Assembly: GCA_903847545.1 (NCBI GenBank)
Contig: CAINDZ010000420.1
Location: 1-19,860 of the forward strand
From: an uncultured bacterium
Lineage (GTDB): Bacteria > Krumholzibacteriota > Krumholzibacteriia > LZORAL124-64-63
Direction: 5' to 3'
Length of the DNA stretch: 19,860 nt
Shown: piece by piece, positions 7,560-14,424 of the stretch
Numbering within the stretch: the stretch's first letter is position 1
How the letters are laid out: each line of letters begins with the position of its first letter
Program-made: the position numbers and the translations under genes
Notes under the pieces: generated by a model
What the model was told of the DNA's origin: nothing
The model's input: the letters and a program-made list of their open reading frames with translations, nothing else
Database searches by the model: none

Positions 7560-8864
7560 CTACCTCCGCGCCCGCAGGCGGCCCTTGGTCATGAAGCCGT
7601 CGTAGTGGCGCATGACCAGGTGCGACTCGATCTGCTGCAGCGTGTCCAGCGCGACGCCGACGACGATCAGCAGGCCCGTGCCGCCGAAATAGAACGGCAC
7701 GTTGAAGATCTTGATCAGCAGGTCGGGCAGCACCGCGATGACGGCCAGGAACACGGCGCCCGGCAGCGTCACGCGCGAGAGCACGCGGTCGATATACTCG
7801 GCGGTCTTCTTGCCCGGGCGGACGCCGGGGATGAAGCCGCTGTTCTTCTTCATGTTGTCCGCCAGGTCGACCGGGTTCAGGATGACCGCGGTGTAGAAGT
7901 AGGCGAACAGGATGATCAGCGCCGAGTACGAGATGACGTACACCGGGTGCGGCGAGTTGAAGATGCGCCCGAGGGCCTCGAAGAACCCGTTCCCGGGGAA
8001 CAGGTTGGTCAGCGTCGCCGGGAACATGATGATCGACTGCGCGAAGATGATGGGAATCACGCCGGCGGTGTTGACCTTCAGCGGGATGTGCGTGTTGGCG
8101 CCGCCGTAGACGCGGCGGCCCACGATCTTCTTCGCGTACTGCACCGGGATCTTGCGCTGGCCCTGGGTGATCGCGATGATCGCCGCGATGACCGCCAGCA
8201 TGAGCACGCCGATGATCAGGCCCTTGACCACGTGCATCTCGCCGCTGCGCAGCTGCTGGAACGTGTTCAGGATGTCGGCCGGGTAGCGCGCCACGATACC
8301 GATGAAGATGATCAGCGAAATGCCGTTGCCGATGCCGCGCTCGGTGATCTGCTCGCCCAGCCACATCACGAAGACCGTGCCGGCCGTGAGCGTCAGGGCG
8401 GTCATGAGCTTGAAGGCGAAGCCCGGGTTCAGCACGATGCCGCCGGACATCTGCTCGAGGCCCGCCGCCATGCCGAACGACTGGATGAGGGCCAGGACGA
8501 CGGTGCCGTAGCGGGTGATCTCGTTGATCTTCTTGCGGCCGGCCTCGCCCTCCTTCGCCATCTTCTCGAAGTAGGGCACCACCGTCTGCAGCAGCTGCAG
8601 GATGATCGAGGCGCTGATGTACGGCATGATGCCCAGTGCGAAGATCGTCGCGTTGCGCAAGCCGCCGCCCGAGAACATGTCGTACAGGCCCATGAGCGTG
8701 CCCGACTGCGCGTCGAAGAACGCCCGCAGGGCCTCACGGTTGATGCCCGGCGTGGGGATGTGGCCGCCCAGCCGGTACACGAGCAGGATCATGGCGGTGA
8801 ACAGGATCCGGCGCTTCAGCTCCGGGATCCTGAACATGCTCTGGTAACTGCCGGTGATGTTCAA
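7560..8864 (-). CDS. secY: Protein translocase subunit SecY
   Basis: SecY is the channel of the Sec translocon in the inner membrane. The product is 434 residues with about ten hydrophobic segments. Visible landmarks are the N-terminal FRIPELKRRILFT, GGHIPTPGI (33-41), the plug region with GLRNATIFALGIMPYISASI (68 onward), GERGIGNG-like TERGIGNGIS, NTAGVIPIIFAQS and MKKNSGFIPGVRPGKKT. I choose the TTG at 8864: it has AAGGAAG seven bases upstream and gives the short lead that SecY proteins normally carry before FRIPEL. The first ATG, at 8837, has no Shine-Dalgarno. It follows rplO by 51 bases and is coupled to adk downstream. Confidence 0.97.
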   Translation of the reverse strand: MNITGSYQSMFRIPELKRRILFTAMILLVYRLGGHIPTPGINREALRAFFDAQSGTLMGLYDMFSGGGLRNATIFALGIMPYISASIILQLLQTVVPYFEKMAKEGEAGRKKINEITRYGTVVLALIQSFGMAAGLEQMSGGIVLNPGFAFKLMTALTLTAGTVFVMWLGEQITERGIGNGISLIIFIGIVARYPADILNTFQQLRSGEMHVVKGLIIGVLMLAVIAAIIAITQGQRKIPVQYAKKIVGRRVYGGANTHIPLKVNTAGVIPIIFAQSIIMFPATLTNLFPGNGFFEALGRIFNSPHPVYVISYSALIILFAYFYTAVILNPVDLADNMKKNSGFIPGVRPGKKTAEYIDRVLSRVTLPGAVFLAVIAVLPDLLIKIFNVPFYFGGTGLLIVVGVALDTLQQIESHLVMRHYDGFMTKGRLRARR

Positions 8865-8871
8865 GAGAACG

Positions 8872-8878
8872 CTTCCTT
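8872..8878 (-). promoter_or_regulatory. Shine-Dalgarno supporting the secY TTG start
   Basis: AAGGAAG on the minus strand lies seven bases before the TTG at 8864. The next in-frame ATG at 8837 has no comparable site. Confidence 0.65.
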
Positions 8879-8915
8879 CGGTTGAGACGTTACCGTACTC
8901 GCGTGGGCGTCGGCC

Positions 8916-9365
8916 CTACTCCTTGACGGTGACGGAGCCGCCCGCGGCCGCAACGGCGGCGACGGCGGCCTCGCTGGCCTTCGTCACGTGGATCTGGAGC
9001 GCCTTGTCGCACTTGCCGCGGGCCAGCAGCTTCACCGGCTGGTCGACGTGCTTGATCAGGCCGGCCAGGGCCAGCGCCTGCGCGTCGACGGTCGCGCCCG
9101 CCTCGAAGTGGACGCTGATGACGTCCAGGTTCACGAGCTGGAAGCTCTTCTTGAAGATGTTCTTGAAACCGCGCTTGGGCAGCCGGCGGTTCAGGGGCAT
9201 CTGGCCGCCCTCGAACCACGCCGGGATGCCGCCGCCCGCGCGGGCCTTCTGGCCCTTGTGGCCCTTGCCCGCGGTCTTGCCCTGGCCGGAGCCGGGGCCG
9301 CGGCCGAGCCGCTTGCGGTCGCGGTTCGCGCCCTGCGGGGCGCCGATCGTGTTCAGCTTGAGCAT
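8916..9365 (-). CDS. rplO: 50S ribosomal protein L15
   Basis: L15 is an early assembly protein of the 50S subunit that threads a basic, glycine-rich N-terminal arm into 23S rRNA. It is 149 residues, normal for the family. The arm shows RDRKRLGRGPGSGQGKTAGKGHKGQKARAG (about 17-46, read in two parts), followed by FEGGQMPLNRRLPKRGF. I start at the ATG 9365 (MLKLNTIGAPQG) because AGAGGTG lies eight bases upstream. A GTG six bases earlier, at 9371, would leave only two bases. The gene starts two bases after the rpmD stop. Confidence 0.97.
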   Translation of the reverse strand: MLKLNTIGAPQGANRDRKRLGRGPGSGQGKTAGKGHKGQKARAGGGIPAWFEGGQMPLNRRLPKRGFKNIFKKSFQLVNLDVISVHFEAGATVDAQALALAGLIKHVDQPVKLLARGKCDKALQIHVTKASEAAVAAVAAAGGSVTVKE

Positions 9366-9367
9366 CG

Positions 9368-9550
9368 TCACTTCACCTCTTCAACAGTCACGAGGTGGCG
9401 AACCTTGAACGTCATGCCCCGGATCTGGGGAGTGTCGTTGTGGATCACCGAAGTCTGGTTGTGCCGGATGCCGAGGGCCTCGATGATCCGGCGGTGCTTC
9501 TCGGGGCGCCCGATGACGCTGCGCACCTGGGTGATCTTGATCTGGGCCAT
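9368..9550 (-). CDS. rpmD: 50S ribosomal protein L30
   Basis: L30 is a small 50S protein contacting 23S rRNA domain II and 5S-proximal regions. At 60 residues it has the short bacterial length. The sequence IKITQVRSVIGRPEKHRRII and the LGIRHNQTSVIHNDTPQIRGM core are characteristic. The ATG at 9550 lies three bases after the rpsE stop, and its Shine-Dalgarno AAGGAGG is embedded in the last codons of rpsE (Lys-Glu-Ala), so translation is coupled. Confidence 0.97.
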   Translation of the reverse strand: MAQIKITQVRSVIGRPEKHRRIIEALGIRHNQTSVIHNDTPQIRGMTFKVRHLVTVEEVK

Positions 9551-9553
9551 GTC

Positions 9554-10342
9554 CTACGCCTCCTTGGGGCCGTTGCCGGCCGCGGCGTTGCGGCGCTCGA
9601 AACCGAGCACTTCGGGAACCGTCAGGCCGCGCTTGGCGGCGAATTCCTCGACCGTGCGCAGCTGCTTCAGGCCGTCCATCGTCGCCTTGACGACGTTGTT
9701 CGGGTTCCGCGAGCCGAGCTGCTTGGTCAGGATGTTCTTGACGCCCGCGGCCTCCAGGATGGCGCGCACGCCGCCGGCGGCGATGACGCCGGTACCGGGC
9801 GAGGCGGGCTTCAGGAGCACGCGGCTGGCGCCGAAGCGGCCGATCACCTCGTAGGCGATCGTGTCCTTCTGGATCGAGACCGTGATCTGGGAGGCCCGCG
9901 CCGCCTCGCCGCCCTTGCGGATGGCGTCGGCGATTTCGTTGGCCTTGCCCATGGCCACGCCCACCTTGCCCTTGCCGTCGCCCACGGCGACGATCGCGGC
10001 GAAGCTGAAGCGCCGGCCGCCCTTGACGACCTTGGCCACGCGGTTGATGCTGATCACGTTCTCATGCATGTCCGAGCCGGCCTCGGCGCCGTCGCGGGGC
10101 GCGCCGGAGCGCGAACGGTCGCCGCCGGGGCCACCGTCACGGCCGCCACGGCCGCCGCCCGGGCCACCGGGGCCACCGCGACCGCCGCCGCCGGGGCCGC
10201 CGAAGCCGCCACGACCGCCGCCACCGGGACCACCACGACCGGGACCACCCGGGCCACCACGTCCGGGACCGCCGGGGCCACCAGGACCGCCACGACCCAT
10301 GCGAGTGCCCTCACCGCTGCTCTGATTTTCGAATCCCGCCAT
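9554..10342 (-). CDS. rpsE: 30S ribosomal protein S5 with long Gly/Arg/Pro-rich N-terminal extension
   Basis: S5 sits at the mRNA entry of the 30S subunit and affects decoding accuracy and helicase activity. The canonical part begins near residue 92 (MHENVISINRVAKVVKGGRRFSF) with the double-stranded-RNA-binding-like S5 domain (VGDGKGKVGVAMGKANE) and then the C-terminal domain (GTGVIAAGGVRAILEAAGV). Before it lies about 90 residues rich in Gly, Arg and Pro with six RGG motifs (Arg17, 28, 36, 44, 55, 65) among GPGG repeats. The whole is 262 residues against about 160-220 usually. Start 10342 (MAGFENQSSG) has AGGAG seven bases upstream. Internal in-frame ATGs at 10300 and 10069 exist; the last would give a 171-residue, standard-size S5 but has only a distant GAGG and would leave a 315-base gap. 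Confidence 0.95.
   Translation of the reverse strand: MAGFENQSSGEGTRMGRGGPGGPGGPGRGGPGGPGRGGPGGGGRGGFGGPGGGGRGGPGGPGGGRGGRDGGPGGDRSRSGAPRDGAEAGSDMHENVISINRVAKVVKGGRRFSFAAIVAVGDGKGKVGVAMGKANEIADAIRKGGEAARASQITVSIQKDTIAYEVIGRFGASRVLLKPASPGTGVIAAGGVRAILEAAGVKNILTKQLGSRNPNNVVKATMDGLKQLRTVEEFAAKRGLTVPEVLGFERRNAAAGNGPKEA
10121..10297 (-). repeat. Low-complexity (GGN-CGN-CCN) coding repeat in rpsE
   Basis: About 177 bases of imperfect triplet-based repeat encode RGGPGG-like units. On the plus strand it appears as runs of CCG/CCA/ACC/GCC. Glycine codons mix GGT and GGC and the arginines are mostly CGT, so this is not a perfect microsatellite. Confidence 0.8.
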
Positions 10343-10349
10343 CTGACTG

Positions 10350-10354
10350 CTCCT
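10350..10354 (-). promoter_or_regulatory. Shine-Dalgarno supporting the long rpsE start
   Basis: AGGAG on the minus strand lies seven bases before the ATG at 10342. It is the best-placed site for any in-frame start of rpsE and therefore supports translation of the RGG extension. Confidence 0.7.
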
Positions 10355-10384
10355 GTCATGCTCGCCGGCCGCAGCCGGCAAGGA

Positions 10385-10762
10385 CTAGACCTCGAGGCCG
10401 CCGTCCCTGAGCCCGCGGGCCAGGGCGGCCACCCGACCGTGGTACAGATATCCGCTGCGGTCGAAGACCACGCGGTCGATCCCCTTGGCCTTGGCCATCT
10501 CGGCCAGCGCGCGGCCGACGCTGTACGCCAACGCGCACTTGGTGCCCTTGACGTCCTCGGGCGCGGTCACGGCCGCGGCCTTCTTGCCGTCGCACGCGAC
10601 CAGCGTGTGCCCGACGGTGTCGTCGACCACCTGCGCGTAGATGTTCTTGTGGCTGCGCAGGATCGACACCCTCGGGCGCTCGGGGCTGCCGGCGACCTTC
10701 TTGCGGATGCTGACCTTGCGCTTCGCGCGGATCTCACGCCGCTTCTTGCTCGTGCTGATCAT
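10385..10762 (-). CDS. rplR: 50S ribosomal protein L18
   Basis: L18 binds 5S rRNA and helps dock it to the central protuberance of the 50S subunit together with L5 and L25. At 125 residues it is of typical length. RVSILRSHKNIYAQVVDD and YSVGRALAEMAKAKGIDRVVFDRSGY, with YHGRVAALARGLRDGGL near the end, match the family. The ATG at 10762 has AAGGA and AGGTGAAGGA-type purines just upstream. It is 56 bases after rplF and 42 before rpsE. Confidence 0.97.
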   Translation of the reverse strand: MISTSKKRREIRAKRKVSIRKKVAGSPERPRVSILRSHKNIYAQVVDDTVGHTLVACDGKKAAAVTAPEDVKGTKCALAYSVGRALAEMAKAKGIDRVVFDRSGYLYHGRVAALARGLRDGGLEV

Positions 10763-10818
10763 CGTCCTTCACCTCTGGGCTTCGGACCTGCCGGCCCCAG
10801 CCCTGCTACGGCCGTCCG

Positions 10819-11358
10819 CTACTTGCCCGCGGCCTTGCCGGCCTTGCGGATGATGTCCTCGCCCGTGTACCGGATGCCCTTGCCCTTGTACGGCTCGGGC
10901 TTGCGGAACGCGCGGATCTCCGAGGCGACCTGGCCGACACGCTGCTTGTCCATGCCCCAGACGTCGATGTGCGTCTGGTCCGGGCAGGTGATCTTGATGT
11001 CGCCGGGGATGGGGTACTCCAGCGGGTGGCTGAACTGCAGCTGCAGGTCCAGCACGTCGCCCTTGACCGCGGCGCGGTAACCGACGCCGACGATCTCGAG
11101 TTGCTTCTTGAACCCCTCCGTGACACCCGTGACCTGGTTCGCGATCAGGGCGCGGACCAGCCCGTGCCGGGCCCGCATGGTCTTCGAGTCGTCCGGCCGC
11201 GTGATGTACAGCTTGCCGTCCTTCTGCTCGAAGCCCAGGCCGGCAGGAATGTGCTGCCGGTGCTCACCCTTCGGGCCCTTGACGACGGAGTTGGTGCCCT
11301 CGACGGCCACCGTCACCCCGGCAGGGAGCGCGATCGGGTTCTTGCCAATGCGCGACAT
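10819..11358 (-). CDS. rplF: 50S ribosomal protein L6
   Basis: L6 lies near the sarcin-ricin loop and the factor-binding site. It is 179 residues, the standard length, with two repeated alpha/beta domains. MSRIGKNPIALPAGV opens it; FKKQLEIVGVGYRAAVKG and PEPYKGKGIRYTGEDIIRKAGK near the end are signatures. The start at 11358 has GGAGGAAGAGAAAC before it; the frame is open further upstream but that would overlap rpsH. Confidence 0.98.
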   Translation of the reverse strand: MSRIGKNPIALPAGVTVAVEGTNSVVKGPKGEHRQHIPAGLGFEQKDGKLYITRPDDSKTMRARHGLVRALIANQVTGVTEGFKKQLEIVGVGYRAAVKGDVLDLQLQFSHPLEYPIPGDIKITCPDQTHIDVWGMDKQRVGQVASEIRAFRKPEPYKGKGIRYTGEDIIRKAGKAAGK

Positions 11359-11413
11359 GTTTCTCTTCCTCCGCAAACTGCCGCAGCCGGTCCGGCCGAG
11401 GCGGTGCCGGTTG

Positions 11414-11821
11414 CTACCAGATCTCGCAGAGCACTTCGCCGCCGATGCCACGCATCCGGCACTGGTGCCCGGTGAGGATCCCCTGGTTCGTCGACAGGAT
11501 CGAGATGCCGTATCCGCCGCAGACCTTCGGGATGTTGTCCTTGCCCGCGAAGATGCGACGACCCGGGCGGCTCACGCGCCGGATGCCCTCGATGACGCCG
11601 ATGCGCTGCCCTTCACGAAGCTGGTACTTCAGGAAGAGGCGCAGCGTGCCCTGGGCGTTGTCGTCCAGCACTTCGTACTTCTCCACGTAACCCTGCTGCA
11701 CCAGAACGTCGGCCACGGCCTTCTTCTGGTTCGACGCGGGGATCTCGACCCGCCGGTGGCCCGCCTGCGTGGCGTTCCGGATCCGGGTCAACATATCCGC
11801 GATGGGATCGGTCATGCTCAT
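11414..11821 (-). CDS. rpsH: 30S ribosomal protein S8
   Basis: S8 is a primary binder of the central domain of 16S rRNA (helix 21), and in enterobacteria it represses the spc operon. It is 135 residues, normal. MSMTDPIADMLTRIRNA at the start and GGYGISILSTNQGILTGHQCRMRGIGGEVLCEIW at the end (read in parts) are canonical. I choose the ATG at 11821, nine bases from AGGAG (11831-11835); a GTG two codons upstream at 11827 would be only three bases from it. It lies 23 bases after rpsN. Confidence 0.97.
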   Translation of the reverse strand: MSMTDPIADMLTRIRNATQAGHRRVEIPASNQKKAVADVLVQQGYVEKYEVLDDNAQGTLRLFLKYQLREGQRIGVIEGIRRVSRPGRRIFAGKDNIPKVCGGYGISILSTNQGILTGHQCRMRGIGGEVLCEIW

Positions 11822-11844
11822 GTTCACCTGCTCCTGGACAGCCG

Positions 11845-12030
11845 TTACCAGCTAGCCTTGACGACACCCGGGATGTCGCCGTTCAACGCGAGTTGCCGGA
11901 AGCACAGCCGGCACAGGCCGAAGCGACGGATGAAGGCCCGCGGCCGCCCGCAACGGCGGCAACGGTTGTAGGCCCGCACCTTGAACTTGGGCGTGCGCTG
12001 TGACTTGGCGATCAACGATTTCTTGGCCAA
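11845..12030 (-). CDS. rpsN: 30S ribosomal protein S14, zinc-binding short type
   Basis: S14 is in the 30S head near the A site. This is the short 61-residue zinc form: Cys24, Cys27, Cys40 and Cys43 form a CxxC-X12-CxxC site (RCRRCGRP and GLCRLCFRQL), and the end is GVVKASW. Start codon is TTG at 12030, with a near-perfect AAGGAGG eight bases upstream; no closer ATG would keep the MAKKSLIAK family start. The Shine-Dalgarno overlaps the rplE stop, so translation is probably coupled to L5. Confidence 0.97.
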   Translation of the reverse strand: MAKKSLIAKSQRTPKFKVRAYNRCRRCGRPRAFIRRFGLCRLCFRQLALNGDIPGVVKASW

Positions 12031-12038
12031 AACTCGTT

Positions 12039-12045
12039 CCTCCTT
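12039..12045 (-). promoter_or_regulatory. Strong Shine-Dalgarno for the rpsN TTG start
   Basis: AAGGAGG on the minus strand lies eight bases before TTG at 12030, and its two leading adenines belong to the TAA stop of rplE (12046-12044). It decides the non-ATG start. Confidence 0.8.
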
Positions 12046-12592
12046 AGCGCCGGAAGGGCATGCCCAGCAGGCGCAGCAGCTCGCGGCCCTCTTCGTCCGT
12101 GTTGGCGGTGGTGACGATCGTCACGTTCATCCCGCGCGGCTCGTCGACCTTGTCGTAATCGATCTCCGGGAAGATCAGCTGGTCCTTGAGGCCCAGCGTG
12201 TAGTCACCCGAGCCGCTCAGGCGCGCCGGCAGGCCGCGGAAGTCGCGGATGCGGGGCAGCGTCACGTTGCAGAAGCGGTCCAGGAACTCCCACATGCGGC
12301 GGTCGCGCAGCGTGACGCAGGCGCCGATCTGCATGCCTTGCCGGATCTTGAAGTTCGACACGGACTTCCGTGCCTGGGTCTTGACGGCCTTCTGGCCCGT
12401 GATCGCCTCGAGGTCGGCGCACGCCGCATCGAGGAGCTTCGGGTTGTTGGGGGCGCGCCCCAGGCCCATGTTGATCACGATCTTCACCGGGCGCGGGATC
12501 TGCATGGGGCTCGAGTACTCGAACTTCTCCTGCAGGGCCGGCACCACGGTCGACTCGTACTTGACCCTCATGTTGGGCTTCGCAGCAGCCAT
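12044..12592 (-). CDS. rplE: 50S ribosomal protein L5
   Basis: L5 binds 5S rRNA and contacts the P-site tRNA elbow and S13 across the subunit interface. It is 182 residues, normal. Signatures are KIVINMGLGRAPNN, TGQKAVKTQARKSVSNFKIRQG (about 66-87), and RIRDFRGLPARLSGSGDYTLGL with FPEIDYDKVD. The start at 12592 (MAAAKPNMRVKYE) has AAGGA upstream; an in-frame ATG six codons earlier overlaps this site and adds atypical residues. It is 67 bases after rplX. Confidence 0.98.
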   Translation of the reverse strand: MAAAKPNMRVKYESTVVPALQEKFEYSSPMQIPRPVKIVINMGLGRAPNNPKLLDAACADLEAITGQKAVKTQARKSVSNFKIRQGMQIGACVTLRDRRMWEFLDRFCNVTLPRIRDFRGLPARLSGSGDYTLGLKDQLIFPEIDYDKVDEPRGMNVTIVTTANTDEEGRELLRLLGMPFRR

Positions 12593-12659
12593 TTCTCTTT
12601 CCTTCCGCAACGCCGCCTCGGGGGGCGCTGGTCGTTCACCACGTCCGGGTTCCGGCCGT

Positions 12660-12974
12660 TCAGTCGTTCAGCGGGGTGCCGCTCTTCTTGCTCGTGCGCG
12701 TGCGGCTGCCGTCAGCCGCCACTTCCATGCCGATGCGGGTGGGCTTGCCCGTCTTGGGGCACACCAGCATGACATTGGTCTCGTTGATCGGCGCTTCCTT
12801 CTCGATGATGCCGCCCTGGGGCACGGCCTTCGAGGGGCGCGTGTGCCGCTTGATCAGGTTGACCTTCTCGACGATGAGGCGGTGCTTGTCCGGGAAGACC
12901 TTCAGGACCTTCCCCTCCTTGCCCTTGTCCTCGCCGGCGATCACGCGCACGGTGTCGTTCTTCTTGATGCGCAT
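12660..12974 (-). CDS. rplX: 50S ribosomal protein L24
   Basis: L24 is an assembly-initiator protein binding the 5' end of 23S rRNA. It is 104 residues. The KOW motif is at the start (MRIKKNDTVRVIAGEDKGKEG, read from residue 1), followed by VEKVNLIKRHTRPS and GGIIEKEAPI. Its ATG shares one base with the rplN stop (TAATG at 12976-12972), so translation restarts directly from L14. The frame is open through rplN upstream, but that is a shadow. Confidence 0.98.
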   Translation of the reverse strand: MRIKKNDTVRVIAGEDKGKEGKVLKVFPDKHRLIVEKVNLIKRHTRPSKAVPQGGIIEKEAPINETNVMLVCPKTGKPTRIGMEVAADGSRTRTSKKSGTPLND

Positions 12975-13345
12975 TACAGCACCTCCGGCGCCAGCGAGAC
13001 GATCTTCATGAACTTCTTGTCGCGCAGCTCGCGGGCCACCGGCCCGAAGATGCGCGTGCCCACCGGCTCCTGCGTGTCCGCGGCCAGGATGACGGCCGCG
13101 TTGTCGCTGAAGCGGATGTAGCTGCCGTCCTTGCGGCTGACTTCCTTGCGGGTGCGCACGATCACGCACTTGACGACCTGGCCCTTCTTGACGTTGCCGT
13201 TGGGAATGGCCGTCTTGACCGCGGCGACAATGATGTCGCCCACCCGCGCGTAACGCCGCTTCGAGCCGCCGAGGACGCGGAAGCACTCGACGACCTTGGC
13301 GCCGGAGTTGTCCGCGACGATCAGCCTTGTGGATTCCTGAATCAT
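12974..13345 (-). CDS. rplN: 50S ribosomal protein L14
   Basis: L14 sits beside L19 at the subunit interface and is the docking site of the silencing factor RsfS in many bacteria. It is 123 residues, close to the invariant 122. MIQESTRLIVADNSGAK, GDIIVAAVKTAIP and the GTRIFGPVARELRDKKFMKIVSLAPEVL end are canonical. The ATG at 13345 has AAGGA eight bases upstream. It opens the classical spc operon, 71 bases after rpsQ, and overlaps rplX by one base. Confidence 0.98.
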   Translation of the reverse strand: MIQESTRLIVADNSGAKVVECFRVLGGSKRRYARVGDIIVAAVKTAIPNGNVKKGQVVKCVIVRTRKEVSRKDGSYIRFSDNAAVILAADTQEPVGTRIFGPVARELRDKKFMKIVSLAPEVL

Positions 13346-13416
13346 GTCACCATTCCTTCGACTTTGACGGGTCGTTCGGCCCCTGCCGGCCGATGAAACC
13401 TACGGGCCGTTCCGTG

Positions 13417-13680
13417 CTACTTGGCCTTTTCCATGATCTCCGCGACCCGCCAGCGCTTGGTCTTGGAGAGAGGACGCACGGCCATGACCTTCACCACGTC
13501 GCCCTCGCGGCACTCGTTGGCCTCGTCGTGGGCCACCAGGCGGGTCGTGCGGGTGATGATCCGCTTGTACAGCGGGTGCGGGAACCGCCGGCTGACCGTC
13601 ACGACCACGGTCTTGTCCATCTTGCTGGACACGACCTGGCCGATGCGGACGGCCCTCAGATTACGTTCAGAGTTCGTCAT
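13417..13680 (-). CDS. rpsQ: 30S ribosomal protein S17
   Basis: S17 is an early-binding OB-fold protein of the 30S 5' domain. It is 87 residues, normal. IGQVVSSKMDKTVVVTVSRR (13-32) and HPLYKRIITRTTRLVAHDE are the family signature, and RPLSKTKRWRVAEI closes the fold. The ATG at 13680 has GGGAGAGGA upstream. It is the last gene of the S10 operon, 46 bases after rpmC. Confidence 0.97.
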   Translation of the reverse strand: MTNSERNLRAVRIGQVVSSKMDKTVVVTVSRRFPHPLYKRIITRTTRLVAHDEANECREGDVVKVMAVRPLSKTKRWRVAEIMEKAK

Positions 13681-13726
13681 CGTTCCTCTCCCTGGCTCCG
13701 GCCGCGCCGGGCCCCGGATTCCGCGC

Positions 13727-13924
13727 CTACCGGGCGCCCTTCTTCTGGTTGATGACGGTCTTGAGGACCGCGATTTCCCGACGCGTCTGGCGCACCCGCA
13801 GGGGGTTGTCCAGCGCCCGCATGTTGAGCTGGATCCGCAGATTCATCAGCTCTTCCGACTTCTCCTTGACCTGGGTCTCGAGTTCCTCGACCGGCAGGTC
13901 ACGCAGATCGTGCGCCTTCTTCAT
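13727..13924 (-). CDS. rpmC: 50S ribosomal protein L29
   Basis: L29 lies at the peptide exit next to L23, where trigger factor and SRP dock. It is 65 residues, normal, folding as two helices. The family motif is visible as LRDLPVEELETQVKEKSEELMNLR (read from residue 7) and NPLRVRQTRREIAVLKTV. The ATG at 13924 is three bases after the rplP stop, with GGGAGAG inside the end of rplP, so it is coupled to L16. Confidence 0.97.
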   Translation of the reverse strand: MKKAHDLRDLPVEELETQVKEKSEELMNLRIQLNMRALDNPLRVRQTRREIAVLKTVINQKKGAR

Positions 13925-13927
13925 GAC

Positions 13928-14341
13928 TTACTCTCCCGCACGGCTGATGAGCCGCGTCTTGAACGGAAGCTTCGCCGCGCCGAGAGCCAGGGCTTCCTTG
14001 GCCGTCGCGAGGTCGACGCCGTTGATCTCGATCAGCACCCGGCCCGGCTGGACGACGGCCACCCAGTACTCGGGCGCGCCCTTGCCCTTGCCCATGCGGG
14101 TCTCGGCCGGCTTCAGGGTGATGGGCTTGTCCGGGTAGACCCGGATCCACACCTGGCCGACGCGCTTCATGTGGCGCGTGATCGCGATACGCGTCGCCTC
14201 GAGCTGGCGGCTGGTCAGCCACCCGGCGCCCAAGGCCTGCAGGCCGTAGTCCCCGAAGGCCACCGTGGCGCCACGGCTGGCGACGCCGCGGTTACGGCCC
14301 TTGAACATCTTCCGGTACTTTGTGCGCTTCGGCATCAACAT
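13928..14341 (-). CDS. rplP: 50S ribosomal protein L16
   Basis: L16 organises the A-site tRNA binding region of the 50S subunit. It is 137 residues, normal. MLMPKRTKYRKMFKGRNRG is the common opening, with TRHMKRVGQVWIRVYPDKPIT and ETRMGKGKGAPEYWVAVVQPG following. Both ATG 14341 and ATG 14335 are possible; 14341 gives the widespread MLMPKR start and lies nearer to the AGAGG upstream. It is 83 bases after rpsC; that spacer contains a short GGCGC/GCGCC inverted repeat but no gene. Confidence 0.97.
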   Translation of the reverse strand: MLMPKRTKYRKMFKGRNRGVASRGATVAFGDYGLQALGAGWLTSRQLEATRIAITRHMKRVGQVWIRVYPDKPITLKPAETRMGKGKGAPEYWVAVVQPGRVLIEINGVDLATAKEALALGAAKLPFKTRLISRAGE

Positions 14342-14424
14342 GGCTCGTCGACCTCTTCTTTCGCGGGTGGGCGCCTGGCGCCGCCGCTACCTGTGCTCGG
14401 TTGACCGGGGGCGCGGCCGCCTCT

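Noticed and set aside
6903..8885. Long plus-strand open frame (660 codons) opposite adk and secY
   Set aside because: It is the shadow of secY and adk on the other strand; its composition is compositional artefact with runs of Asp/His/Arg/Gln.
10070..10310. CRISPR or tandem-repeat array
   Set aside because: The repetitive plus-strand appearance comes from glycine, arginine and proline codons of rpsE; there are no uniform repeats with unique spacers.
9395..11080. Long plus-strand open frame (561 codons) with an Ala/Thr/Gly repeat
   Set aside because: The repeat is the reverse complement of the RGG tract of rpsE, and the rest is antisense to rpmD, rplR and rplF.
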